In this document: positions 50,602 to 59,627 of the stretch, piece by piece | Layout: every line of letters begins with the position of its first letter | Position numbering within the stretch: position 1 is the stretch's first letter | Source: Coemansia sp. RSA 487 | Lineage: Eukaryota; Kickxellomycota; Kickxellomycetes; Kickxellales; Kickxellaceae | Length of the DNA stretch: 64,000 bases | Direction: 5' to 3' | Assembly (NCBI GenBank): GCA_027577595.1 | Contig: JANBRJ010000019.1 | Location: 159,977 to 223,976, forward strand | The notes under the pieces: model-generated | The model's input: the letters and a program-made list of their open reading frames with translations, nothing else | Database searches by the model: none | What the model was told of the DNA's origin: nothing | Program-made: the position numbers and the translations under genes

Positions 50602-52803
50602 TTATTTGTTTGTCCTCGCTGTCTTCTTTGCCACAGTTGTCTTCCTTTTCTTCTTGGGCTGCTGTTCATCAGTGGTAGCAGCAGCAGCTGGTCGACTGTG
50701 ACAAAAGCGCTCTGGAGTCTCACCGTGATCGCGAAGGCCATGAAAAATGTGCCTGAAATTGAGAACGGCGGCGAGATCTCGGTTGTACATGCGTGAACGA
50801 GGAGTCAAAACACTATCCACTTCCACGGGACCCATACATAGTTCGTTGGTGCACTTAAGGAGACCGTGGCAGAGCACTTCTTTCCTCTTCTTTCGTTGGT
50901 AGGGGCGGGGGTTGGGCACTTTCAGGAACTTCTTGAGAGTACCAGTGAGGCAGTTCGGGCAGGTCTTTGACGTTCTGAATTCGTCAATAAGATAGACTTG
51001 ACACCCTTTCTTTCTCAGCATTCGCCGAAGCCCGACCCCCCGTATAGGTTCATGGTAGCGAACCATTGGTGCACTCCAGTTGCCTAAGACCACAGTGGGT
51101 TTTTCATCGTCGCATGTCACCCGAATGCTCTTTGCTAGCTTCTCATCGGCTTGCTGCTGCTTGATGTGGGTGGATTGCCGAAGCTTGCGATGAATTGGCT
51201 GAGGGCTACTCCCACTCTTGCTGGCGGTCATAGTGTTCGTGTAGAACCTACTCAGCACTGGCCAAACAGTGACACGCGTCCTGATATATTGCTCATATTT
51301 ATCTGGCAATATCGATGTGCACGAAAAAGCAGCCAATCTGGCCTCAGCAGCCTTGATCTCGTTGCTGTCTGGATGCTCGTTCTTGACCTTTTCCCTCAGC
51401 TTGCGGTAGCGGGTTGTTCGGGTTTCTTTAGCCTTCTGGCTCCGTGTGTATCGGAAAAGAGCCTTCTCCTCAGAGGTGCTCTCATCTGTCATGCCAAAGA
51501 CAATGTCCTGGCGACCCGGATCCATGAAAATTGGGGTTTTCATGTTGGCCAGCAGCTCTGGTGAAAGCTCGTGGATATATGTGAACTCGCCCGGCTTTTT
51601 TTCTCCTGGCTTTTCTCGCTTCCTGGGCTTGCGCTTTTTGGGCTGGTCCTCTGGCAATGAGCCAGTAGCTGCGCTCTCAGCTGGAGCCGTCAACCCACTT
51701 CTGCTGGTATCGATGGCAGCATTTGCTTCAGCATCCATTTTCTTCGCTTTCCTGCTGCTTTTTTCTTTGGCTGTCGCAGTCTTTTTGATCACAGACACTG
51801 ATACGCCGTCAGTCTGTATCGTGCCATAGAATCTGAAGCCATTTCTTGTCCGTAGCACCCTCGATTTTTTATTGAGAAATCTGTACCAATAGCTTTCAAT
51901 GGGGGACTTTGCATTATAGCTCCAGCTCATTATGCTTCGACATAATATCTTGGTGTCAATTTCGATGTGCATTGGCACAAACGACTTCCGCAATGGGAAA
52001 CACTGGAAAGATCTGTAGTTGTTCATCTCAAGAAGCACTACCAAGCAGCAGAATGCTTTGAAGTGCTTTTTTGGCTGTGCCTTGATATCGTAATAAATGC
52101 CCTCCTCCTCAAACTTGTAGTCGTTGTCGTATGCTGTCAACACAGGTTCAAGCATGTCCCCGATGTTCTTGTCGCCCACAGTGATAACCGGAAGAACAGT
52201 GTTGCGGTGCTTTATCGCCTCTTTCAACTCTCTTCCGGGTTTCCAAATCTGGTCTTCATATGCTTCCTTTATCTCATCTGCTGTTCTGCCCTTCATTACC
52301 TCCTCAAGGCCCCTCTTGCGCTCCCGAGTTTTCAGCAGAACATTTACTGCACGCCGAAGATACTGACCAAACTTGGTCTGTATATTATTCACGTATGCAG
52401 TGTAAATTCTTGCTGCCTCAAACTGTGCTGTCTGGTTCGGGTTGGCTATATCAAACTCTGTGATGCCAGCAGCCTCCTTGTACGCATTCAGGTGCTTGCG
52501 TATGACCCTCCTGTACTCCTGGATTTCAGCCTTGACATTCGCCCTGGCTTTCCGCTTGGTGAGGTGCAGGAATACCTCGCCAAAAAATCTCTTTTCTAGG
52601 TACACAGAGGGATCAAACTGCTTGTGAGTAGCCAGCTCATGGACAAATATCCAACGAGTCAGCCCATACATGTGTGCAGAGGCTGTGTTGGCCACTACCA
52701 CATAGTCGTTTACCTTGGCAATGTCATTTCTGTCATTTACCAGAGATTTTAGGGGACACTTTATAACGCGTGTCCCTGTGTCTGATATATCGTCATCGTC
52801 CAT
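50602..52803 (-). CDS. Fanzor, eukaryotic TnpB-family RNA-guided endonuclease
   Basis: The 733-residue open frame has a helical N-terminal half (about 100-300) and a split RuvC nuclease. RuvC-I is FMDPGRQDIVFGM with catalytic Asp428. The usual RuvC-II glutamate site reads VVLGNWSAP, without Glu; instead Glu608 stands in YLIDEFRTSKTCPNC, the shifted position reported for Fanzor1 proteins. The zinc finger follows (Cys615, Cys618, Cys651, Cys656). RuvC-III is MYNRDLAAVLNFRH with Asp676. Nuclear-localisation signals are seen at about 386-403 (KKRKPRKREKPGEKK) and near the C-terminus (PKKKRK, about 716). No stop or frameshift. ATG at 52803; upstream reading starts at TTG. Related proteins cut DNA guided by RNA transcribed from their own element. 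Confidence 0.92.
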   Translation of the reverse strand: MDDDDISDTGTRVIKCPLKSLVNDRNDIAKVNDYVVVANTASAHMYGLTRWIFVHELATHKQFDPSVYLEKRFFGEVFLHLTKRKARANVKAEIQEYRRVIRKHLNAYKEAAGITEFDIANPNQTAQFEAARIYTAYVNNIQTKFGQYLRRAVNVLLKTRERKRGLEEVMKGRTADEIKEAYEDQIWKPGRELKEAIKHRNTVLPVITVGDKNIGDMLEPVLTAYDNDYKFEEEGIYYDIKAQPKKHFKAFCCLVVLLEMNNYRSFQCFPLRKSFVPMHIEIDTKILCRSIMSWSYNAKSPIESYWYRFLNKKSRVLRTRNGFRFYGTIQTDGVSVSVIKKTATAKEKSSRKAKKMDAEANAAIDTSRSGLTAPAESAATGSLPEDQPKKRKPRKREKPGEKKPGEFTYIHELSPELLANMKTPIFMDPGRQDIVFGMTDESTSEEKALFRYTRSQKAKETRTTRYRKLREKVKNEHPDSNEIKAAEARLAAFSCTSILPDKYEQYIRTRVTVWPVLSRFYTNTMTASKSGSSPQPIHRKLRQSTHIKQQQADEKLAKSIRVTCDDEKPTVVLGNWSAPMVRYHEPIRGVGLRRMLRKKGCQVYLIDEFRTSKTCPNCLTGTLKKFLKVPNPRPYQRKKRKEVLCHGLLKCTNELCMGPVEVDSVLTPRSRMYNRDLAAVLNFRHIFHGLRDHGETPERFCHSRPAAAATTDEQQPKKKRKTTVAKKTARTNK

Positions 52804-53199
52804 TGCGGATGGGTGAGCAAACAAGAGCAGACAGCTAATATAATATATGGGTTGCAAGGTGTATTTGGTGTTACGAGTAGAAATAAAATGTCAAAGGAAA
52901 GCCAAGGAGAAACAAAAGTGAAAAAGAAAAACAAACGCCCTTTGGTCGTTACATAGCATTGGCCAACGTTGTCATCAATGTCACACTGCCTTTTCTGGTC
53001 AGGCACACATTTTCTTTTCGTTCTTTAGCTTGTTTGGGAACACTTTTGATACTGATGTATCCCTTTTCACAAGAATATCAAGAGAGCAGACAAAGCTAAA
53101 GTTCCTCGTTTTTATTTTTCATAAATCGCCTGGCTTTTATAGCCGTACGAACACTACAACAATTGAAATAGATATATCGTATGCTTCCCAACAATATGA
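52804..53199 (-). promoter_or_regulatory. Fanzor upstream region
   Basis: The 396 bp between the Fanzor start and the Gypsy fragment contain CTATAAAAGCC on the minus strand at about 53133-53143, a plausible TATA box some 330 bp ahead of the start codon, plus AT-rich leader. No coding sequence was recognised. Confidence 0.4.
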
Positions 53200-53498
53200 T
53201 TGTTCTGACATGGGACAATCATATTGCGATGGCGGCTCATGTGATAACGGTTAGGCGCGCAATTTGCGAGCCATCATCATTATCAGAATACTTTGACGGC
53301 TGTAAAAGCCAATCTTTTGTTGGAATAAAAACGAAGAGGAGCTTTAGTTCCGTTTTGAAAAATACTAACAATCTTTATGAAGCTTGGCAGCACCACCGAC
53401 TTTTATATTATTATAGTTTAATTCAAATCGCTTCCTCTAATGGTGAATTGTTTGGTGGCAATTGTTCTGCTGTGTTGGTTGCCGCAACGTGTATAATA

Positions 53499-54590
53499 AT
53501 GGCGACTATTGAAACTACAAGTTCGTTGTCGGCCACAGAGATCAGCTATGTTTTTAAATTGTTCCGGGTCGAGAAGGATCTATGAGTGTCGTTCGCGTTG
53601 ATGAAAGTTCTGATGGGTAAGCGATCGGAGTACGAGAATTGGTGCGCCTTGAATGGCCACGAGATTCTGGCGTAGAGTTTATTGGGAGATTTTCTAGTCA
53701 CGCTATATTGCGACGCGATCCATTGGTTGGACGCTGGTATTCGAATTTATCAGATGAAGTCGCCAACAAATTCGGCTGAGTTTGAAGCCTTCCTTGAGGA
53801 ATATAAAATCCTATGCAAACACGGCGTATACATTATCGGACAGGGGTTTGCAACATATATATATATATATATCCATTGCGAAGCTTCCGATCAAGCTTTG
53901 TAATCGGTTCATTACTGAGGCAGCAACTAATACAGCGTATAAGTTCGATGCGGTTGTGCCAAAGGCTAGGTGCTTCTTCGGAGCCGAAAAGCCAATGCAG
54001 CGGGAGCCAGTTAAAATTGATGCAATTATGACAGGTATGACTCGTTGTAATCTGAACAACTGGCCGAAGGCTGAGGACTGACAAGCCCTTAGCTGTGCCG
54101 CGTAGTATAGCGTTTGTCGAAACGAGTCCGTTGAATGGGACACCTGCACAAATCCTGCCTGCGGAGCAGTTGTATATTGATGGCATAGCTAACGAGATCC
54201 TGGTTCACATTTTGGTGGATGGCGGGTCGCAGATAACTATTGCCAATGAGGAGTTTTGTAAGCAGTAGAAAGTCAAGTTGTATGATTTGGACTCGTCGAT
54301 ACCGAATGTTTTGGCCGATGGCGCATACTGTCGTGACTGTACAATGTATTGCAGATTTCCTATTCATTTCGGTGGCAATTTGCACATTAATACTTATTGT
54401 TTGGTTATTCTAGCGACGGCTGATATTCTTCTCGGTAACAACTGACTGAAAGAGCATAAGAGTGTTCTCCATTGCGAAAAGGACGTTGTTTTTATTACTG
54501 AAAAAGATAAGCGTTGGAAAACCTCGGGAACAGTAGTTCGGTCTGCATCTGTTGCAGAGAACGCGGTCAAACTGATTGCATTCAATGCAG
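53499..54590 (+). pseudogene. Gypsy gag and protease remnant
   Basis: An ATG at 53499 opens a short gag-like reading soon broken by stops. Around 54180-54260 the frame IDGIANEILVHILVDGGSQITIAN resembles the retropepsin active site, with DGG in place of the usual D-S/T-G. In-frame stops (for example TAG at about 54267 and TGA near 54444) break the protein. Assigned from position and the protease-like motif. Confidence 0.55.
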
Positions 54591-55716
54591 TGACAAAGTT
54601 AGCGAAAGACGACAATGTCGATTCGATGGACTGGGTTTGCGTGAGATTTCCTGAGGACGATTTGAAGTCACAATTGTCTGTTGCGGCACTACCGACGAGC
54701 CAGGAAGATCTGTTGGCGACGTTGTGTTCAAAGCATAAGCAGATACTTGAGCAACCGCCAGTCAGTCGACCTGTGCCTGGCGGTCCTGAAATCGAGATCC
54801 ATCTGACAGAGGGGTCTGAACCGGTCGCCAAGGCGCCGTATCGTTTGTCGCATGCAGAGCTGGCTGAGATGGAGAAGCGAATAGGCGAATTGCTGAAGGT
54901 TATATTTGCGCGTCTACGTCGCCTTGGACTGTTCCGGTGTTGTTTGTGGGTAAGAAGGATGGTACGCTACGCATATACGTTGATTATCGCGACTTGAACA
55001 AGTGTACGATTAAGGATGCGTTTCCAATGCCACTTATTGATGACTTGCTTGATGAGACACATGGCGCGCAGATGTTTTCGAAGATCGATCTTGTTCAGGC
55101 ATATCACCAGGTGCGTATTCGTGATGAGGACATTCCAAAGACGGCTTTCCGAACGAAGTTGGGATCATACGAGTGCACGGTTGTGCCGTCTGGGCTGGCC
55201 AACGCACCGGCGGTGTTACAGCAAGTGATAAGCCATACACCACGTGGTTTTATTGGCAAGTGTTGCATTGTGCACTCGGATGGTATTCTGATTTATTCAA
55301 GGAATGCTGAAGAACACGCGAAACATTTGGATGCAGTACTCCAGCGTTTGCAGGAGAATAAGCTACATACGAAGCCGGAGAAATGCGAGATTTTCAAGGA
55401 TTTGGTCGAGTTTTTGGGTTATGTGATCACGAAGGACGGCTTGAGAACAGATCCAGGCAAAGCGGCAGTAGTTAAAAATTGGCATATGCCCGAACTGTTT
55501 ACTGATGTTCGGGCTTTCCTAGGTCTTAGTGGTTATTATCGTCGTTTTGTCAAAGACTGCTCACAGATTGCTATGCTATTAACGAATTTTCTGGCGACGA
55601 AGGAGTTTGGTTGGAATGACGAAGCAGAATCGGCATTTAATGAGCTGAAGGAACTGCTGTCGTCTGCACCGACTATCAAGCAGTTTGATCCGAAACGAGC
55701 GATTTGTGTTGAAACG
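54591..55716 (+). pseudogene. Gypsy reverse transcriptase remnant
   Basis: The reading from 54591 leads through PGGPEIEIHLTEGSEPVAKAPYRL, then is shifted by one base near 54898. From 54937 it continues with VGKKDGTLRIYVDYRDLNK, FSKIDLVQAYHQVRI and SGLANAPAVLQQ, clear RT motifs. The active site reads VHSDGILIYS instead of YxDD, so two catalytic positions are changed. It ends at AICVET where the RNase H domain should start. The remnant cannot be active. Confidence 0.9.
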
Positions 55717-56640
55717 CCCCATTTTACTTTGGACCAAAGCTCCTCAATGGGATTTAGAAAGGGCGAGTATGGAGGCAGATATAGGCGCTTGTATCGTCTG
55801 TATTCTACTAGGTCTCGAATGGCTAATAGCGTGTGGATTGGAACATTGTCCATCACAAGATAGTGGCCATCCGTGTTTTTTGCATCCAGCACATCGATTA
55901 CATTTGAGATGTAGGCCAGAAAGTGCTCTGTCCGTGTGCCAACACGCCCACTAACCCTGATCTCGTTGCCATTGGCTTTTCTCTTTTTGGCAGCAGAAAC
56001 GGCTTGAGGCTTTCTTAATGAAACATCAGCCACACCTGCGCTAGCCATTGCACCTAGGATGATTATTGAAATACCTGTTCCTGGGGGCACAGTTCCCTTC
56101 GCTGGTTTCCCTATCAATAAGCGACCAAAGTTCCTTTGGATGTGCAAGTTGAATCCAGCCTCATCAGTGAAAATGCAGTTTGTAGCAAATCCAGGGTCGG
56201 CCATCTGCTCCCACTGCTCAACCCTTTCTTTTCTCAATGCAATTACTCTGTTAGAGTTTCGTTCTGCAGGGAGTTTTTCTAGCTTCTTTAGCGTTAAGCA
56301 GCATTTGCCAACCAAATACCTGTGTAGTACTGGCACTAATATAGTCAGGTCGTTGAATGCTCCACATAGACCCTTCTTAATGTGTGCCAGCACTGCAGTT
56401 GGGTTCTTGTTCAAGGTAGTGGTAGTATTTCTTCAGACTGTTAGTTTCTGCCTGTGCTTTCAATGTAATTAGTTAGCATTGATCTTCATAAAACCTGAGA
56501 AGCCAATCCATTTTTAGCGTGAAATAACAGGCGTGTAGCGAACAGCTTTCTTGGCAAAGCCCAGTTTGCGCCCCTTGCTTCCAAGCGCAAATATAACACC
56601 AACTGACGCAAGCGACTTTTCTTGGAACGCAAAATGCGTT
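55717..56640 (-). pseudogene. Tc1/IS630-type DD34E transposase, truncated and frameshifted
   Basis: The DDE domain is clear: CIFTDEAGFNLHIQRN (first Asp), LVMDNVPIH (second Asp) and PYSPFLNPIEELWSKVKWG (Glu), with 34 residues between second Asp and Glu. That spacing is typical of the Tc1 group. The C-terminus after KVKWG is replaced by the antisense of the Gypsy fragment. The N-terminal HTH part is broken: a one-base shift near 56410 (between YYHYLEQ and NPTAVLAHIKKG) and in-frame stops at about 56514 and 56469. The coding sequence begins inside the right inverted repeat (HFAFQEKSLASVGVIFALG). Confidence 0.88.
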
Positions 56641-56713
56641 ATCGCCACTGCAAACCTTTCACCATTTGACGCGTATACATCTTATTTGACGCAACCAGTT
56701 TTACAAAATACTG
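56570..56713 (-). repeat. Right terminal inverted repeat
   Basis: Read on the minus strand from 56713 it starts CAGTATTTTGTAAAAC and pairs with the left repeat; the 23-bp perfect block is at 56644-56666. A 4-bp indel and mostly transition differences separate the two copies. In Fanzor orientation the flank just before it ends in ACATA. Confidence 0.85.
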
Positions 56714-56896
56714 TATGTAAGAGTCATATCAAGATACGGCCTCTAGAAAATACGCCGCTTTTTTACAAACTTTTTTCCTGGCCGATCCACTTTCCCTTTA
56801 TGACAAACTTGCAATTTGCACTTTTGATATTCATTTCTTGTACTTTTACCGTATTTTCTTTCTTCTACACAATTATATATAAAATCCAGAGTTTCA

Positions 56897-57679
56897 ATGG
56901 CAACCGAACCCAACACGCTTTTGACAGCGCTCGGCGACTATGGAAGCGACAGAGATAGCAGTGATTCAGAAAACAGCCAAAGTCATTTAGAAGACAACGC
57001 TCTGCAAAATGCACAAAATGACAACACTGGCACTATGATGGAAAGCGACTCTGAAGACGAAGCGAACGATGCGGATAAGGAAGCGCGTCCCAGCCGAACC
57101 CCAGACTATGCCGCTAGCAGAGAGCAGTCCCAATCGAATATTAGCGATGAACGGCTTGCAGCCTATAGAGAAACAAAACATAACCTCGATCGGCTGCTGG
57201 GGTGTGAACAGATACCCGACTTTGCTCCGCGTCCAGAGATAGGAAAGTGTTCGGTAGAACTTCAGGAAAAGTTTGCCCATTGGTATGCACTGAAGCGGCA
57301 AGGAGCAAACTTTAACGACGCGCTGATGCGAAACAAAACGTTTCGGAACCCAAATATATACAAAAGGCTTGTGGATCACTTGGATCTGGAAGAAACTGGA
57401 TCGAACATGACTCCTGACGGTTTTGATTCGGCAACTCTGAGAAAGAACTTTACTGCCGAAGGGCTGGCGAGCGAGCAAGAGAGGAGGGCACGCGAGTACG
57501 CTGCACGGAAAACTGCAGAGGCAGCAGCTAATGGGATGCGCAAGATACAGTTCCAGTCTGCTGGCCACCAAACTGCACAGACTGCAGATCCAGTGCAGGC
57601 ACAGAATGGTAGATCTTTTGAGGAGGCTGTACAGCGCGCCAAGTTGATAGCTCAGCACCTAGCCAAATCCAAAAAGTAA
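56897..57679 (+). CDS. SAP30-binding protein / HCNGP family
   Basis: The 260-residue protein begins TALGDYGSDRDSSDSE, the family lead motif, followed by an acidic segment. The conserved HCNGP block is IPDFAPRPEIGKCSVELQEKFAHWY, NKTFRNPNIYKRLVDHLDLEETGSNMTPDGFD. SAP30BP helps splicing of short introns with RBM17 and binds the SAP30 repressor in animals. The C-terminal part is Lys/Arg/Gln-rich. Single exon, ATG at 56897, only 181 bp from the transposon end, so the insertion sits in its promoter region. Confidence 0.9.
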   Translation: MATEPNTLLTALGDYGSDRDSSDSENSQSHLEDNALQNAQNDNTGTMMESDSEDEANDADKEARPSRTPDYAASREQSQSNISDERLAAYRETKHNLDRLLGCEQIPDFAPRPEIGKCSVELQEKFAHWYALKRQGANFNDALMRNKTFRNPNIYKRLVDHLDLEETGSNMTPDGFDSATLRKNFTAEGLASEQERRAREYAARKTAEAAANGMRKIQFQSAGHQTAQTADPVQAQNGRSFEEAVQRAKLIAQHLAKSKK

Positions 57680-57760
57680 GCTAATGTATTATTCTAAATA
57701 GTTAGTTGGATATTACGGCAATTGCGGTGAGATATTATATAAAACACTAGGGGCTGTGGA

Positions 57761-58882
57761 TTATTCCCGGAGCACCTTGTATGGCGCATTCTCTGACATG
57801 TTTGTTCTGTATGGAAGCATGAACTGTGGTCTTTTCGTAGTCCAGCTGTGTGGTGTGTGCACGAGAGAGACAATGCGGGGATGGCTGCTCATGAGATTGT
57901 CAGTGTCAGGCACAAACACCACGTCGCTGGTTGTGTACGAGCTCTCATCCTCTGTATTCCTTGTCGAGCTGCAAAGTGATGGCTGAGAACGCAGTCGTGG
58001 GTAGACACCAGCAGAGTTGCCGGGATTTGGCGATTCGTGACGCTCAAACAGCGGACCTGTAAAATGCATGTCAGGCTTGGCATATCCATTACCAACAATG
58101 TTATCGCCGTTTTCTTCAAAGAATGTACGTGTAATCGGCATTGTTTCAGCATCGCCACCATTCTTTCGATCCTTTCTTTTGATGCGCTTTCTGATTGAGC
58201 CCAACCACGATGTGCGCCTTCTTACCCCAAGCGGCTGCAATCCATCTGCGCGTTGCAATGAATGTGACAAACTGTTCTCCCTATTTGCAAACGCAGTGTC
58301 TGGTGACATTGGCTGTGTAGAAAACGTATTTCGGCCAGCAGAGGCAGAGTTTCTCAGGCTCAAGCGTCTACTAAGCGTGGCCCATGAATGGCGGCTTGAG
58401 CTCTTGTTGCTTTCGCTGCTGCTTTCGTTGCCACTGCTAGCGCTGCTGTTGCCCTTGAAGCGAGCGCTTTGAAAGGTCTGTGGACTCGATGTCACCGTGG
58501 GCTCATCGATAGCCCACCCAGTCGTGTCGCTTATGCGTCTGTTTAAATAGCGGCGGCTGTTGTGATAGTTGTCCAGGGCAGGGTTTGTTTGGGATGCCGA
58601 GGTGCTGCAGTTGTTTATCTCGCTGGCATCGCTCAAGTAGCCGTCAAACCTTCCTAGCTCACCAATGGGCTCGAGGTTGCTCGAATAGCCTGAGGTATCC
58701 AAAGTTCTAAATCTCTTTGGCTGGTCGTACACGTTCCCAGAAGCAGGCAACCGGCCTTCTCTGTATAGTATAGCGTGTCTGGAAAACCTCTGTCTATTGT
58801 GGTCTTGCGGATAGCCGTGCAAACCTTGCGACGAACATGCGCCGTCAATGAGCTGAGAATCAGTAAGGTCTATTAGGGCCAT
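57761..58882 (-). CDS. Ser-rich, mostly disordered protein of unknown function
   Basis: The 373-residue product has no recognised domain. It is rich in Ser, Asn and Arg, with a poly-Ser/Asn patch (SSASSGNESSSESNKSSSRHS) and a basic block RRRTSWLGSIRKRIKRKDRKN. Several RxxS sites (RRLSLRNS, RRTSW) look like kinase targets. No membrane segment or signal peptide. The frame is uninterrupted, composition is that of neighbouring genes, and the start ATG at 58882 is clear, so I think it is a real gene. Confidence 0.6.
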   Translation of the reverse strand: MALIDLTDSQLIDGACSSQGLHGYPQDHNRQRFSRHAILYREGRLPASGNVYDQPKRFRTLDTSGYSSNLEPIGELGRFDGYLSDASEINNCSTSASQTNPALDNYHNSRRYLNRRISDTTGWAIDEPTVTSSPQTFQSARFKGNSSASSGNESSSESNKSSSRHSWATLSRRLSLRNSASAGRNTFSTQPMSPDTAFANRENSLSHSLQRADGLQPLGVRRRTSWLGSIRKRIKRKDRKNGGDAETMPITRTFFEENGDNIVGNGYAKPDMHFTGPLFERHESPNPGNSAGVYPRLRSQPSLCSSTRNTEDESSYTTSDVVFVPDTDNLMSSHPRIVSLVHTPHSWTTKRPQFMLPYRTNMSENAPYKVLRE

Positions 58883-59627
58883 TATCTATGTATAGAGGTA
58901 CTTACAATAAAAAAGAAAATAAACCAAGAGCTCTAAATATAATGCTGTGAAGGAAAATACGATTTAGGGAACTAAAAAAAGGCAATAACGCCTGACCGCA
59001 CATGTCTTTAGACGAAGTAAATTTACACGGTGTAGGAGGCGGATAACAACACAAGCAATTCGAATGAACAGCATTGTTAAAGAAAAATGGTGCTTATTGC
59101 CATGTGCTTCTTGTTATTATGCTTTCAACAAGGAATCGAAGAAAAAATCCACATTTTCTATATCCACAATCCCTACTTTTTCGTGTACTGCTTTATTGTC
59201 AGGAGAACTGGGCCCAAGGGAGAGTATGGAATGTTTGGGAAAGTGGGAGATAAATGGGGAATGTGTTTAAAATATGCTGTGTGAGAACACTTCCAACATT
59301 TTTTTACTGCATTCTGTTTGCAGAGATAACACGCTTGGAAGATGTCCCCTATAATAAATCTCTGAGTGCATTGTGTAGTAAAACATTTGGTCCATATTTT
59401 TCTTCCAAATCGCATTGATAAAACACTCAGATCTAGGATATCTCGTGCATTCAAAATGTACATCATCATAAACAAATTAAGCACATGTACAAAATATTAA
59501 AAGATCTGGCATATCACGCAACAAGTTCATTAAATGTTGGGCAAGAAAAACATGAAACAAAGAACTAACTGTAAAAGAAAAGCGGGATGAGGAGGGGGGA
59601 GAAGGTGTAAATTATCAAGAAAACGCT
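58883..59627. other. Intergenic; possible small Cys-rich reading
   Basis: The spacer between two minus-strand genes is AT-rich. A minus-strand reading from ATG 59469 to 59173 (98 codons) has six regularly placed cysteines (C-x4-C, two C-x2-C), which may be chance. No other feature was recognised. Confidence 0.3.

Larger units (their letters stand above)
53200..55716 (+). mobile_element. Truncated Ty3/Gypsy LTR retrotransposon
   Basis: Plus-strand remnants appear in the order gag-like, aspartic protease, reverse transcriptase and the first residues of RNase H. The sequence ends abruptly at about 55716, inside FDPKRAICVET, where the opposite-strand transposase begins. RNase H active part, integrase and 3' LTR are absent. 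The left border is not certain; a 12-bp hairpin (53192-53226) lies there and may mark the LTR start. Confidence 0.8.
50275..56713. mobile_element. Tc1/mariner-type DNA transposon carrying a Fanzor, with nested Gypsy fragment
   Basis: The element is bounded by inverted repeats whose outermost bases are CAGT and by TA on both sides (50273-50274 and 56714-56715), the target site of Tc1/mariner/IS630 transposons. Inside, on the minus strand, lie a broken DD34E transposase (right half) and a full-length Fanzor (left half). A truncated Ty3/Gypsy element in plus orientation sits between them. It is inserted between the divergent SH3-protein and SAP30BP genes. Without the retroelement the transposon would be about 3.9 kb plus the lost transposase end. 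Confidence 0.85.

Noticed and set aside
53853-53872. TA repeat inside the Gypsy remnant as a CRISPR- or satellite-like array
   Set aside because: A simple dinucleotide run in decayed DNA; no spacer/repeat structure anywhere in the window.
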